Source: a virus
Virus record (IMG/VR): IMGVR_UViG_3300007542_000055
Coordinates: 1-41,671 of that record
Length of the DNA stretch: 41,671 bases
Strand: one strand, 5' to 3'
The notes below the pieces were generated by a model, which had not been told where the DNA came from, did not search any database, and saw only the letters and a list, made by a program, of their open reading frames with translations. A program made the translations under genes and the position numbers. This document shows, one piece after another, positions 22,365 to 30,829 of this stretch (its first letter is position 1; each line of letters starts with the position of its first letter).

Positions 22365-23639
22365 CTACACGGCCAGGGAACGACGCTTCCGTTCCTTCCT
22401 ATTCTTCTTAGGTTTGACCGCCACCTCAGCCTCTGGTAACACGCTGTGGCTGACATCATTCATCACATCTTCGAAGACGCCGCCAAACTGAGACGCAATT
22501 GTGTCCCATGAGAATTGTTTGTCAGTGACGCGCTGGTAGCACTTTTCTGCCACATGCTCTCGATATGTCTTGTCCTCATACAAGTGCGAGAGGATCTCGA
22601 CTAAATGCTCCGTGGAGGGGCATGGCATCTCCCGGCCATAATTTGTATCCACATCAACGTGGTCGCACCGGATCAACTCTCCATACCCCTCAAAAATCTC
22701 CTTAGTACTGGTATGGTCTGGTACCACCTGAGCGACACGGCAGGCAGCGTTTTCAAAGTTGACCAGCTCCCAACCACCACCCTTGGTGGTATTGACACCA
22801 ACATCAGCGCAGTTATAAATCCAGTTCAGCATCTCCACCGGCACATTCGGGGGGTTATGGCTGTTAGATGTCATGATGATCCGACCATTTGGATCAAGAC
22901 CGTTCTTACCCATCTCCCTGGCAAACAGAGGCATCAGATCCCAGCCTTGGTCCTTCAGGCCCATGTGCATATACAACTGAGCATCCGGCCTACCAACAGC
23001 AAACTTGGCAAAGGCAGCAATCGTGATGTCCATCCGTTTGCGGAACTGGTTTCTGTTTCCGTTCAACACAATAAAGATGTCTTTCTTGAGACCCAGCTTC
23101 TCCCTAGCCTCCCCCTGGTCCATGGGATAGAAAACATCCGAATCTAAACCATGTGGAATTACGGCAATAGGCTTGGTAATACCTGCTTTTACAAATTCGT
23201 ACGCACCGAATTCAGTAAAAGCAACCAACCCATCCCATCCATTGATATGTGGATCAATGCCACCAAGCCAGTTATAGCTGTCCATCGTCAGGTAACCGAC
23301 GAACTTAAACTTACCAGCTTTATGCAAGTCCTCGATACGACGGTACTGCTCACTAACGATCCATGGATCATTCAGACTAAAGACAATGTCAGGTTGTTCT
23401 TTTTCGACGATTTCACGGATGCGATCTTCTCCAAAGGGCGCCTGCTGAAATCGGTTAGACGCCGGGTACATCTTGAAATCTTTCTGTTCATCTGTTGGAT
23501 CACCATGCCAATTACAGGCCAACACAACAAATTCAAAGTTATCTCTCAGCCTGGGCAATACGGCACCACTAACTCGTCCAAAGCCAGTCATGGCAGCAAA
23601 ATCTGCCACCCACAAGACTTTAGTTTTCTTTTTTGACAT
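22365..23639 (-). CDS. GT4-family (GT-B) glycosyltransferase
   Basis: The N-terminal half has WVADFAAMTGFGRVSGAVLP (about 10-29), like the sugar-acceptor-side GT-B domain. The C-terminal half has FIVLNGNRNQFRKRMDITI (donor-domain opening with a Lys/Arg pair), VGVNTTKGGGWELVNFENAA (about 285-304), the usual E-x7-E region in modified form, and QVVPDHTSTKEIF. The C-terminus is a Lys/Arg-rich tail (KPKKNRKERKRR). The enzyme would transfer a nucleotide-sugar to an unknown acceptor: phage DNA, virion protein or host surface. Length (424) is normal. It is the last gene of the operon, before the terminator. Confidence 0.8.
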   Translation of the reverse strand: MSKKKTKVLWVADFAAMTGFGRVSGAVLPRLRDNFEFVVLACNWHGDPTDEQKDFKMYPASNRFQQAPFGEDRIREIVEKEQPDIVFSLNDPWIVSEQYRRIEDLHKAGKFKFVGYLTMDSYNWLGGIDPHINGWDGLVAFTEFGAYEFVKAGITKPIAVIPHGLDSDVFYPMDQGEAREKLGLKKDIFIVLNGNRNQFRKRMDITIAAFAKFAVGRPDAQLYMHMGLKDQGWDLMPLFAREMGKNGLDPNGRIIMTSNSHNPPNVPVEMLNWIYNCADVGVNTTKGGGWELVNFENAACRVAQVVPDHTSTKEIFEGYGELIRCDHVDVDTNYGREMPCPSTEHLVEILSHLYEDKTYREHVAEKCYQRVTDKQFSWDTIASQFGGVFEDVMNDVSHSVLPEAEVAVKPKKNRKERKRRSLAV

Positions 23640-23664
23640 TGAAAATGAAACAGTTCTCGCCTTA

Positions 23665-24024
23665 CTATACAGAAACAGTAGGTGTTATTGACCGTACTAA
23701 CTCTTTTTCTTCTGTTGTTTTTGCTTTTAGTTTCTTCTTTAAAAACTCAGCAGCTCTATGTGTTCGCGTTGTGTCCCCGCAGGTATAAAGATCGATAGCG
23801 CAGTACCCGATCTCTGGCCAGGTGTGGATACTTGCATGTGATTCCGACAGCAGTGCTAGGAGAGTCACTCCTTGTGGCTGAAACTTTTCCCCAAAAATCC
23901 GAAGAATAGTTGCTTTTGCCATAACAAGAGAAGCTTCAAGCAACTGTTGAAGCTTCTCGTAATCATCCAGAATTCCTGGGTCACACCCATAAAGATCAAG
24001 GATTAAATGTCGACCATTCCCCAT
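23665..24024 (-). CDS. speD: S-adenosylmethionine decarboxylase proenzyme
   Basis: The 119-residue protein is the short prokaryotic type. The self-cleavage site is Glu61-Ser62 in LLSESHASIHTWPE, making the pyruvoyl group from Ser62. His67 and Cys82 (DLYTCG) complete the active site, with the same spacing as Ser63, His68 and Cys83 in Thermotoga SpeD. It would supply decarboxylated SAM for spermidine. Its start overlaps the end of the primase-helicase by 22 bases, so it is co-translated with replication genes. speD is a known cyanophage auxiliary gene, and polyamines may help DNA packaging. Confidence 0.93.
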   Translation of the reverse strand: MGNGRHLILDLYGCDPGILDDYEKLQQLLEASLVMAKATILRIFGEKFQPQGVTLLALLSESHASIHTWPEIGYCAIDLYTCGDTTRTHRAAEFLKKKLKAKTTEEKELVRSITPTVSV

Positions 24025-26654
24025 TTGGATAATTCATCTTCATTTATTGTTTCATTAGTCTTGTTATCCAAGACATTTCCATATTGATCCTGCCAATTTT
24101 CTTTGTTTAAACCGACTTCTACAATCGAAGGATAGGTTTTGTACTTGGTTGGATCAGCAAGTCGACAAGCAATATTGCCGACCCTCCAGCCTCCTTTGGT
24201 CTTAAATTTATAAACATTCAGAGCAAGTTGATGACGACACACATCCATCAGAAGAGTTTCAAATCGGCTGCGCCCTAGGATGTTATTATTTGACGCCCTG
24301 GAAAACTCACAGTAGTTGGCGTAAAGCCAGTTATCAGAATTGGAGTATAGTTTACCGGAACCAGCTACTGCGTTCTTTGCCAATCCGATGGCAGACGACA
24401 CATCTGGATCGAAAACAATACAGTGCTCTAGCCAATCCATAATTTGATTGGACTTCAGAATTTGTTCTCGATGGTGTTTGGCAAAAAACTCAACCTTGCT
24501 GGTGGTTTCCATAAGGTATTCTCGCATTTCAACTTCTGACATATCCAGAACCCAATTCACCAGCCCTGGAAGCAAAGAAGCAAACTCTCCAAACGGACGA
24601 CCGTTGTCGTCCATATCAATAAGGGTACGTTGTTCTGCCGAGTTACCAGTAAATGGTTTATCAAATGGAATCGTAAGACGCCGCCTGGCAAGACCAGAAG
24701 TTGGATCTGTAGTTTGAATTGGTTCGTTTGCTGTAATAATAACGAGACCATTAAATTTAAACGGTTTTTGAGACCCAGCTTGGAACTTACGTTCTTTACG
24801 AATTAGGTCACGACCGGTCACTGCTTTTAACACAGATACCGATCCGCCATACCGCTCCACATCATTGAACAGCAACAGTTTTTTCTTATACAGATTTGCT
24901 GTCTCAAACCTATTTTTCTCAAGGTGTTCCAAGGATGAGATCATTGCGTTCTCATCGCCCACCAATGCATGGGCAAGGTTTGAATAGGTCGACTTACCAG
25001 ATTTCCCTGGGCCTACAATCTCAACAAACTTTTGTATTTCCGAGTGACTAAGAAGTACAGCACGAAGCCAAGCCCTTAATACCTGAACGCGACTCCAATC
25101 ATTATTCTGTGCTTCCTTCAGCCATTTAATGATGGGTTCACAACCTGCCCCTGGATCGTAGTCATAAGGCAGTTGTTGTATCATGTACATTTCTTTGTTG
25201 AATGGAAGAAGCTCCCTTGTTTTAACGTTCAAGATCCCATTGGTAAAAAGTAGTAGCTCATTGTCTTCATACCAATCTTCATGCAGGGTTGAAATCCTGA
25301 GCTGCTCCATGACATCCGAGATCATATTCATGGAATATCCATTGGGAAGCAGTGATTCTTTTACATACTCAAGATGCTCTTTAATAGAGCTTTTCATTTC
25401 AAGCTCTGAGAGGTGACACCAGACACCAGGCGAACGATGGCCATAGATATAGAAAAAGCCCTGGTTTTCGCTATACCTTAAATTCCCGTTATACATACTG
25501 AGAATTTTCTCAGCAACAACATCAGATGATTGATTTTTGGGGCGAGGTTCTTTACTTTTCCCTTTTCTTTCTTTACCCCATGTTTTTGCTGTAGATAAGA
25601 TCGTGGTTTTTTCTTCTTTGATCGCCGGCATAGTACTTTGCTCTTGAATATGTGACTCAATTTTTTCAAGCTCTGATGCGATGTGCTCAAGCGTTGAGTC
25701 ATCTACATTCATCACTTTATAATCCATGGATGGCGTCCATCCCTGTTCCTTGGCTACATGGATCAAGGAACCAAGACCGCGTCCACCGCTTTTACTAAAG
25801 GACAACCAACGTTTATGGCATTCACCTTCTCGATATTTTTCAGATTGCTTAGACCATTCATCCCATTGCTCTAGCAAGGATTCGTCCAATGCATGAAGCG
25901 TTTGACCAACTGTAATCCAGATGTCATAATCATCTGCTGCCTCTGGAGGCATACCCCACGTTGCTTCAATTGCAAGTTGGATATCTCGCTCTAGTCCTAT
26001 CGATGAGGTTATAGCAAATCCGCTACCAATAATTCGAGAGACTTCCTGAGCTGGTTTTCCTTGTTTTGCGTTTTTAGTAATGATGCCATCCAAGATCCAA
26101 CCAGGAAGTTCAGGCAGCTTGTCCGCCCACTCAAAACCCAACCCTTCTCCTGTGTAGTAGCCTTCTGTCTCTGGGTGCAGACCCATCAAGACACCCTGGT
26201 GTTTTTTCCAAAGGATCTCAAGCTTTTCTTTATTTTCTTCTGCGTGCCAGGTGTATTTATTTCTTAAAAAATGTTTGTGCTTGTCGCGGTCTAACTTGTA
26301 GAGGCGACGTTCCCTTCCCTTTTTACCGCTAAAGATGGTAAGGGTGGGAGGCAAGGCGTCATACCAACAGAATCCACTGATTTTTTCGATGAGTTTGTAG
26401 ACGCTTGGTCCGTCAACATCAACCCAAACCAAACCATAAGGATGGTTATAGGTAGGGCCGCCAAGTACGCCAATTGCTTTACAGTCACCTGTTGCTAGCT
26501 CCTCTTCAATTTCTTTGACACTAAATGGTTTGTTCTGCCAGCCCTGGATGTACGGATCTTTATTTGCACCCAGTGGAGTCAGGGGCCAATCAATTGGAAT
26601 AAGATCAAGCCTAATTTCGCCAGGCTTAAGAGCTTGTTGACTTTGGCTTGTCAT
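24003..26654 (-). CDS. Primase-helicase (D5/P4-type superfamily 3 helicase)
   Basis: The 883-residue protein has, in order: a Prim-Pol-type domain (GLVWVDVDG, Asp78/Asp80, about 70-180), a PriCT_2-like domain (DDYDIWITVGQTLHAL to ECHKRWLSF, about 241-286), a Lys-rich linker (345-375), a D5-N-like region (390-530), then the SF3 helicase: Walker A GPGKSGKST (548-556), Walker B LLLFNDVE (593-600), motif C VIITANEP (638-645) and an Arg finger region ARRRLTIPF (656-664). It would synthesise primers and unwind DNA at the phage origin. It overlaps speD and the small gene upstream. Confidence 0.9.
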   Translation of the reverse strand: MTSQSQQALKPGEIRLDLIPIDWPLTPLGANKDPYIQGWQNKPFSVKEIEEELATGDCKAIGVLGGPTYNHPYGLVWVDVDGPSVYKLIEKISGFCWYDALPPTLTIFSGKKGRERRLYKLDRDKHKHFLRNKYTWHAEENKEKLEILWKKHQGVLMGLHPETEGYYTGEGLGFEWADKLPELPGWILDGIITKNAKQGKPAQEVSRIIGSGFAITSSIGLERDIQLAIEATWGMPPEAADDYDIWITVGQTLHALDESLLEQWDEWSKQSEKYREGECHKRWLSFSKSGGRGLGSLIHVAKEQGWTPSMDYKVMNVDDSTLEHIASELEKIESHIQEQSTMPAIKEEKTTILSTAKTWGKERKGKSKEPRPKNQSSDVVAEKILSMYNGNLRYSENQGFFYIYGHRSPGVWCHLSELEMKSSIKEHLEYVKESLLPNGYSMNMISDVMEQLRISTLHEDWYEDNELLLFTNGILNVKTRELLPFNKEMYMIQQLPYDYDPGAGCEPIIKWLKEAQNNDWSRVQVLRAWLRAVLLSHSEIQKFVEIVGPGKSGKSTYSNLAHALVGDENAMISSLEHLEKNRFETANLYKKKLLLFNDVERYGGSVSVLKAVTGRDLIRKERKFQAGSQKPFKFNGLVIITANEPIQTTDPTSGLARRRLTIPFDKPFTGNSAEQRTLIDMDDNGRPFGEFASLLPGLVNWVLDMSEVEMREYLMETTSKVEFFAKHHREQILKSNQIMDWLEHCIVFDPDVSSAIGLAKNAVAGSGKLYSNSDNWLYANYCEFSRASNNNILGRSRFETLLMDVCRHQLALNVYKFKTKGGWRVGNIACRLADPTKYKTYPSIVEVGLNKENWQDQYGNVLDNKTNETINEDELSKWGMVDI

Positions 26655-26932
26655 ACTTCCGTTTGCTGCAGAACTTCTACTTTAAGGTTTTTCTCTGGGA
26701 ATGAGCTTTCCTTTAGGATGTTGTAGGCATGGAGATGCATAAGGGTGGGCAGGACAAAACAATCCCCGTCCACCGCAGTATTCATGCGGTTCAGGAGAGT
26801 ATTGATCCACTCACCCACGCAGATTACGTGGATGTCCATGGAAGGCTCAGTTGTGTGTCTTCTTATCCTACGGCCGGTTATCTGGCTGTCTTCCCAAGAT
26901 TGCGTTAAATCACTGAGTCTTATTGGACTCAT
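26651..26932 (-). CDS. Hypothetical protein of the replication operon, 93 aa
   Basis: I start at ATG 26932 (MSPIRLSDLTQSWED); a longer frame to 26959 would overlap the upstream gene more. It is mostly helical, with no motif I know. Its stop overlaps the primase-helicase start (ATGA). Because the two are coupled, it may be a helicase loader, accessory or regulator, but nothing in the sequence proves it. Confidence 0.65.
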   Translation of the reverse strand: MSPIRLSDLTQSWEDSQITGRRIRRHTTEPSMDIHVICVGEWINTLLNRMNTAVDGDCFVLPTLMHLHAYNILKESSFPEKNLKVEVLQQTEV

Positions 26933-27092
26933 GTTCTTTATATTTAGCCCTTTTATCAATTGCCATAAATTCTTTCATCAGTTTGTTGTACAACTCAACA
27001 GCATCTTCTTTTGTTACAACAGCACGCTCGCAGGCAATAGTCCAGGCCAGGCGCTTACGGCATTCCATGGGAGCTTGAGGGTTGTAAGCCAT
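26910..27092 (-). CDS. Small helical protein, 60 aa
   Basis: The protein (MAYNPQAPMECRKRLAWTIA...) forms two helices, the second amphipathic (KEDAVELYNKLMKEFMAIDK), and ends basic and polar. It lies between the PD-(D/E)XK nuclease and a coupled gene in the same operon, with overlaps at its 3' end. No family recognised. Confidence 0.65.
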   Translation of the reverse strand: MAYNPQAPMECRKRLAWTIACERAVVTKEDAVELYNKLMKEFMAIDKRAKYKEHESNKTQ

Positions 27093-27112
27093 GATCTTAT
27101 CAGAGCACGTCC

Positions 27113-27967
27113 TCAGATCAGATCAGCGTCATAGACACCGCAATTTTCAATTTGCGTATAGTATTCTTCGACAAGTTTATACCAATCTTCGTGCAACATA
27201 TCCAAGTAACGACGACCGATCTTGAAGACCTGGGTCCGCAGAGGAGTTGATACCAGCACTGCCGCCTGCTGCACCTTCATTCCCAATGTTTGGGTAATAC
27301 CTAAGTCATAAGCAGCTAACTGTTTTAGGCATTTCTTGAACTTCAGGTGACCACCAAGAAGGTCTCGCCATTCCTGGGACCCTTTTTCAAGATCTTTTGG
27401 CCATTTACGACTGTATGGTTTGACACTGGTCTTAAGGTCGGCCAATGTCAACTTGCCGCCTACTACACCAATAATGTCAGGACTTCCTGACCAAGCCCTC
27501 CCTTCTTCATCCTGGCCCCATACTCGACCAACCCCATCGTTTGACAGAGCAAACTGATGTTTATCCAAAAGAGGAGTCTCAGCCCATAACACTTCTTCAA
27601 ATTGATCCAGAATCTGTGGCATCCCAGACCAAAACTCTGCGTACTCCTCTGGGATTTCAGGGTTTTTATCTCCTTTTAGGTAGCATTCCATACCATAGTG
27701 GATTGCCGTACCCCTCTCAGCAGCTTGTTCTTTAACACCCGGATTAGCCTTGGACCACATTTCAAGCTTCCGTTTGTTTGCTTCGGAAGCAGTTTCTGAT
27801 AGGATTGTCGTCACACTGGGCGCCGGCCCTGTTACAAATGGGGTATGATAATGTCTCTTACCGTTGATTGTAATTCGGGCGGGACGGCTGTTTAGCTCCC
27901 GCATTAGCTCTGGTTGCTCTTGATATTTCAGCGACCAGGGATCGCTGTTTTCAATTTTAGCAACCAT
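27113..27967 (-). CDS. PD-(D/E)XK exonuclease of the RecB/Cas4/MGME1 type
   Basis: Motifs of the RecB-like nuclease fold appear in order: GTAIHYGMECYL with His90, an acidic residue near WAETPL (Glu130), SPDIIGVVGGKLTLADLKTS with Asp164, Asp177 and Lys179 (the D-(D/E)xK core), and KQLAAYDLG (QxxxY). This fits a 5'- or 3'-exonuclease used in recombination-dependent replication or end processing. Length (284) is typical. It is the first gene of the minus-strand replication operon and faces plus-strand genes across a 51-base divergent gap. Confidence 0.85.
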   Translation of the reverse strand: MVAKIENSDPWSLKYQEQPELMRELNSRPARITINGKRHYHTPFVTGPAPSVTTILSETASEANKRKLEMWSKANPGVKEQAAERGTAIHYGMECYLKGDKNPEIPEEYAEFWSGMPQILDQFEEVLWAETPLLDKHQFALSNDGVGRVWGQDEEGRAWSGSPDIIGVVGGKLTLADLKTSVKPYSRKWPKDLEKGSQEWRDLLGGHLKFKKCLKQLAAYDLGITQTLGMKVQQAAVLVSTPLRTQVFKIGRRYLDMLHEDWYKLVEEYYTQIENCGVYDADLI

Positions 27968-28018
27968 TGATGGTTTTGTATATTGCTGCTAACTTAGCAT
28001 GAAAAGAACCAGAGTGCA

Positions 28019-28123
28019 GTGGACAACTTTAACTACGCAATTGCGTCGATCCTGGGGGCTATGCTCGTGGTGATCAGCATGGATGCATACCTCTTTTTTA
28101 CCGAAGTCCTTTCTCGCCAGTAA
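28019..28123 (+). CDS. Single-span membrane peptide, 34 aa
   Basis: GTG 28019 to TAA 28123 encodes a peptide with one clear transmembrane segment (IASILGAMLVVISMDAYLFF, residues 9-28) and a short charged end (TEVLSRQ). It has the size and shape of small photosystem or respiratory subunits, but I cannot match it to one. It is followed two bases later by another small gene. Confidence 0.45.
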   Translation: MDNFNYAIASILGAMLVVISMDAYLFFTEVLSRQ

Positions 28124-28125
28124 CC

Positions 28126-28287
28126 ATGGGCTCCAACCTTACGCGTTTTTATTTTGACTTTGATGAGGACTGCAGAACTGGCTGTCTGAACAACCTTGCT
28201 TTCGAGGATGTTGAAACCATTGAAGCTGATGCGTACGAAAAAGAGCTACAATCCAAGGATATCCCGTACACTCGAATTGATCTTTAG
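28126..28287 (+). CDS. Small acidic protein, 53 aa
   Basis: ATG 28126 lies two bases after the preceding stop, and the frame ends two bases before the methyltransferase ATG. The peptide (MGSNLTRFYFDFDEDCRTGC...) is acidic with a C-x3-C pair and ends PYTRIDL. The spacing on both sides supports translation. Function unknown. Confidence 0.55.
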   Translation: MGSNLTRFYFDFDEDCRTGCLNNLAFEDVETIEADAYEKELQSKDIPYTRIDL

Positions 28288-28289
28288 TT

Positions 28290-28871
28290 ATGACACGCAC
28301 CTGGAATGAGTATTTTGAACCACTGAAACCACGCCTTGGTGCACGCGAGCTCACTTTCCAAAAAATCTTTGACCATCTAGACGAGTGTCATAAACCAATT
28401 ATTATTGAAACCGGGACGTATCGAGAAGAAAACAACTACACAGGCGATGGTTGCTCAACTCTTTTATTTGACAATTACATTGACATACGTGGGGAAGGTC
28501 AGCTGATTTCAATTGACATTGACCCAGGTGCCTGCGCCCTGGCACGTAAGAACACTAAACATGCGGAGGTAATCGAGTCTGATTCCGTGGAAGCACTTGA
28601 CACCTTTTATGGTGCTTGTGACTTGTTGTACTTGGACTCGTACAACATTACTGACTGGAATAATGACTGGGCACCAGCCGCGCATCACCTAAAGGAATTG
28701 CTTGCTGCCTACCAACTCCTGAATCCTGGTACTTTAATTGTTGTTGATGACAATATCAAAGCACCTGATGGACGCCGACATGGCAAAGGTCGCCTTGTTT
28801 ACGAACTGATGGAGTCGATTGGTATTGAACCATGGTTTGACTCGTATCAAATTGGCTGGCTCTGGTACTAG
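28290..28871 (+). CDS. Class I SAM-dependent methyltransferase, 193 aa
   Basis: Motif I reads PIIIETGTYREENNYTGDG (about 36-54), motif II LISIDIDPGACALARK (about 72-87), and a later acidic strand DLLYLDSYNI (about 110-119) followed by PGTLIVVDDNI. This is the Methyltransf_24/FkbM-like Rossmann fold; family members methylate sugars, small molecules or proteins. The acidic strand LDSYN and VVDDN may bind metal. A glycosyltransferase exists elsewhere in the window, so a shared glycan-modifying pathway is conceivable but not shown. Confidence 0.75.
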   Translation: MTRTWNEYFEPLKPRLGARELTFQKIFDHLDECHKPIIIETGTYREENNYTGDGCSTLLFDNYIDIRGEGQLISIDIDPGACALARKNTKHAEVIESDSVEALDTFYGACDLLYLDSYNITDWNNDWAPAAHHLKELLAAYQLLNPGTLIVVDDNIKAPDGRRHGKGRLVYELMESIGIEPWFDSYQIGWLWY

Positions 28872-28932
28872 TTATCCGTACTTTTCATTGTGTTGTTCTT
28901 GATGCATAATAGTAATGTGACAAAGAACAGCT

Positions 28933-29181
28933 ATGTTTACTATAGTTAGAGCACCACGCACTTCTGAAATGTCTCTTTCTACGCAAGTCAAGGATTCTTT
29001 GGATCAAGCCTCAGCATGCCTACGTGAAGCACTTGCGTTTGCTGCACGCACGGAGCACCCGCTTACGGTGAATACGTTATCTGATCTTTTGATCCGCATC
29101 GAATCCCTGGAGCAAGTTGATGATTTGATGCAGCAATTTACAAAGAAGGATGACGAGAAGAAGCATCCCTACCGAGGCTGA
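28933..29181 (+). CDS. Conserved small helical protein, 82 aa
   Basis: Starts are possible at ATG 28933 or ATG 28969 (MSLSTQVKDSLDQA). The core is two amphipathic helices (DSLDQASACLREALAFAART, then TLSDLLIRIESLEQVDDLMQQ). It resembles small cyanophage proteins of unknown role. Its 3' end overlaps a second small gene in another frame (29150). Confidence 0.6.
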   Translation: MFTIVRAPRTSEMSLSTQVKDSLDQASACLREALAFAARTEHPLTVNTLSDLLIRIESLEQVDDLMQQFTKKDDEKKHPYRG

Positions 29182-29320
29182 ACGCCTCGAAAGATACCTA
29201 GCGACGTTACCAATACCTGAGCCAACTCCTAAGGAAATGGAGCAGGTATTCTTGCGTCCGTGTAAGTGGCGTAGAATACTAGAAGAGCGTAATAAAAATC
29301 CTGATGTCTCAGGAGAATAA
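29150..29320 (+). CDS. Small basic protein in overlap, 56 aa
   Basis: ATG 29150, just after AAAGAAGG, opens a frame of 56 codons overlapping the end of the upstream gene and the start of the next. The product (MTRRSIPTEAERLERYLATL...) is Arg/Glu rich and helical with a Pro-rich turn (PIPEPTP). The overlaps on both sides fill what would be a 120-base gap, which supports it. Confidence 0.5.
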   Translation: MTRRSIPTEAERLERYLATLPIPEPTPKEMEQVFLRPCKWRRILEERNKNPDVSGE

Positions 29321-29585
29321 ATATACAAAACCTGGGATGCGTGAACGCATCAAAGATAGGATCATGGCCGGCTCCAAGGGCGGTAAGCCAGGTCAATGGA
29401 GCGCACGTAAGGCCCAGCTACTTGCACAGGAGTATGAAAAAGCAGGCGGTGGCTATAAAGGCGGAAAGGGTGAAAAACAAAAGTCTTTAGAAAAGTGGGG
29501 CAAAGAGAAGTGGATGACAAAAGACGAGTACGAAAAACGAAAGAAAGCTAAGTCTGCTGCCAAGAAGTATAAGGAGAGTAAGTGA
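29304..29585 (+). CDS. DUF5872-like Lys/Gly-rich small protein
   Basis: The core KPGMRERIKDRIMAGSKGGK and QWSARKAQLLAQEYEKAGGG match the DUF5872 family, which I know from phages and large algal viruses. About a third of the 93 residues are Lys, Arg or Gly. The C-terminal helix is Lys-rich. Function is unknown; charge suggests nucleic-acid binding. It is coupled to the next gene by TGATG. Confidence 0.8.
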   Translation: MSQENKYTKPGMRERIKDRIMAGSKGGKPGQWSARKAQLLAQEYEKAGGGYKGGKGEKQKSLEKWGKEKWMTKDEYEKRKKAKSAAKKYKESK

Positions 29586-30514
29586 TGGAATTATTTCAGA
29601 AGTTTTTAAATCGTGTAGGCCGCACGTACGGTCAAGTCGACAAAAATGTTTTTGGTGGTTTGTTACCTGGTGGCGCAGCAACACCTATAGGTGCAGCATT
29701 TCAAAGATCAGGTATCCCAAAAGGAGCACAGCCAACTGATTTAGAACGCAGGCAGGCATCTTTAATTGACGCAGCAGCTAGTAGCATAAGCAATGCCCAA
29801 CCTTTTGTTGAGCGAGCAGTACGCTCTTCTCCTCCTATTGTTCAACAAGGTATATCAAAAGGTTTAAATGCTTTACCTTTTAGCGTAAATCTCTTTGGAA
29901 GATATTACACTGGACTTGGCCCAACTGGATTAGAGATACCAAAAGAACTTACAAGTGAAGTGAATAAAGTTATAAGCAAGCCTGACTATCAAAAAAATTT
30001 ACTTAAAGCTGCTATAGATGAAGAAAGAAACTTAAGTGCCATTTTAAATTCACCTTCTGCTTCAGGCATGGATATGCCTAATGTTAGGAAGTTTGCAAAT
30101 GATGCATTAGCCGAAACAAGAAGCAGAATAAAAAGAATGGGAACAGGGCAGATCCCCTATGATGCCTACTCAACTTCAGCGGGAAGCAATCCATTGAGTT
30201 CCCCCTCTACTTCTCTTGGAAGAGTCTGGTTCACTCCCGACGAACAAGGATATACAGCCAATGAAAAATATGACTTTTCCTATGGTGCTGCAGATAGAAA
30301 AGAACCAATGCAACAGATCCCTGGTGGAATTGCACCATTAAACCCCTCTCAAGAAACAGCTTTGTCTGCGGCTATGGCGACAAAATACTTATTCTCTGGG
30401 ATTGGCGGAGGCCCTTCTTTTGCACCTAGCGCGCATCCACTTACCAATTTTGGTCGTGCAGTCGTAATGAAAATGCCAGACAAATCATTTATTTATCCCG
30501 TCAATATTCGTTAA
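29585..30514 (+). CDS. Hypothetical virion-type protein, 309 aa
   Basis: ATG 29585 overlaps the previous stop. The protein has a Gly/Ala/Pro-rich N-terminal half, a helical middle (about 120-170) and a Pro/Ser-rich C-terminal half. Codon use is markedly A/T-ending (TTA, AGA) compared with neighbours, as in 32186-34570 and 36661-37542. It resembles the first full gene of the window in style. No enzyme motif; probably structural or internal virion. Confidence 0.65.
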   Translation: MELFQKFLNRVGRTYGQVDKNVFGGLLPGGAATPIGAAFQRSGIPKGAQPTDLERRQASLIDAAASSISNAQPFVERAVRSSPPIVQQGISKGLNALPFSVNLFGRYYTGLGPTGLEIPKELTSEVNKVISKPDYQKNLLKAAIDEERNLSAILNSPSASGMDMPNVRKFANDALAETRSRIKRMGTGQIPYDAYSTSAGSNPLSSPSTSLGRVWFTPDEQGYTANEKYDFSYGAADRKEPMQQIPGGIAPLNPSQETALSAAMATKYLFSGIGGGPSFAPSAHPLTNFGRAVVMKMPDKSFIYPVNIR

Positions 30515-30516
30515 CC

Positions 30517-30717
30517 ATGGCAGACCGCGCAATTCAAAAAGGATACACCAAGCGTTACCTACCAGAAAAAGCTTGGGCCTCACTGTCTAAAAAAGAACGT
30601 GAGGAGACTGATCAGAAGAAAAGAGCTGGTAGCCGAGAAGGCAAACAGTTCGTACCAAACACTGAAAAAGCAAAGAAAGCTGGACGGGCTGCACGTCGCT
30701 ACCGCGACAGCAAGTAA
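30517..30717 (+). CDS. Small Lys/Arg-rich protein, related to DUF5872 type
   Basis: It starts two bases after the previous stop. The 66 residues (GYTKRYLPEKAWASLSKKER...) contain KKRAGSREGKQFVPNTEKAKKAGRAARRYR in outline, the C-terminal pattern often paired with DUF5872-like proteins. It is strongly basic. Role unknown. Confidence 0.7.
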   Translation: MADRAIQKGYTKRYLPEKAWASLSKKEREETDQKKRAGSREGKQFVPNTEKAKKAGRAARRYRDSK

Positions 30718-30736
30718 GTTATGATATCCTGACAAA

Positions 30737-30825
30737 CGGAGCAATACCGCTCTGGGACTAATAGTCGAACAGTCCCTAACTGTTACGAACGTGGTGCTTC
30801 GCAACAAGTTGAGTAGGTAGGAAGC
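30737..30825 (+). ncRNA. Candidate structured RNA leader
   Basis: Three stems can be drawn: CGGAGC/GCTCTG (30737-30742/30749-30754), GGGACT/AGTCCC (30754-30759/30771-30776, sharing one base) and GCTTC/GAAGC (30796-30800/30821-30825) with an inner CAAC/GTTG. A terminator follows at once. The tail GAGTAGGTAGGAAGC just before the terminal hairpin reminds me of the 3' ends of IS200/IS605 TnpB guide (omega) RNAs, but no TnpB is present. It may be an attenuator leader for the next gene or a free small RNA. Confidence 0.5.
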
Positions 30826-30829
30826 TATG

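Noticed and set aside
22605-23636. Two plus-strand ORFs (180 and 161 aa) inside the glycosyltransferase gene
   Set aside because: They lie fully antisense to a clear GT4 enzyme and have shadow composition (Cys/His/Ile rich, no domains).
26745-27134. Plus-strand ORF of 129 aa
   Set aside because: Antisense to two coupled small genes of the replication operon; composition typical of an out-of-frame reading.
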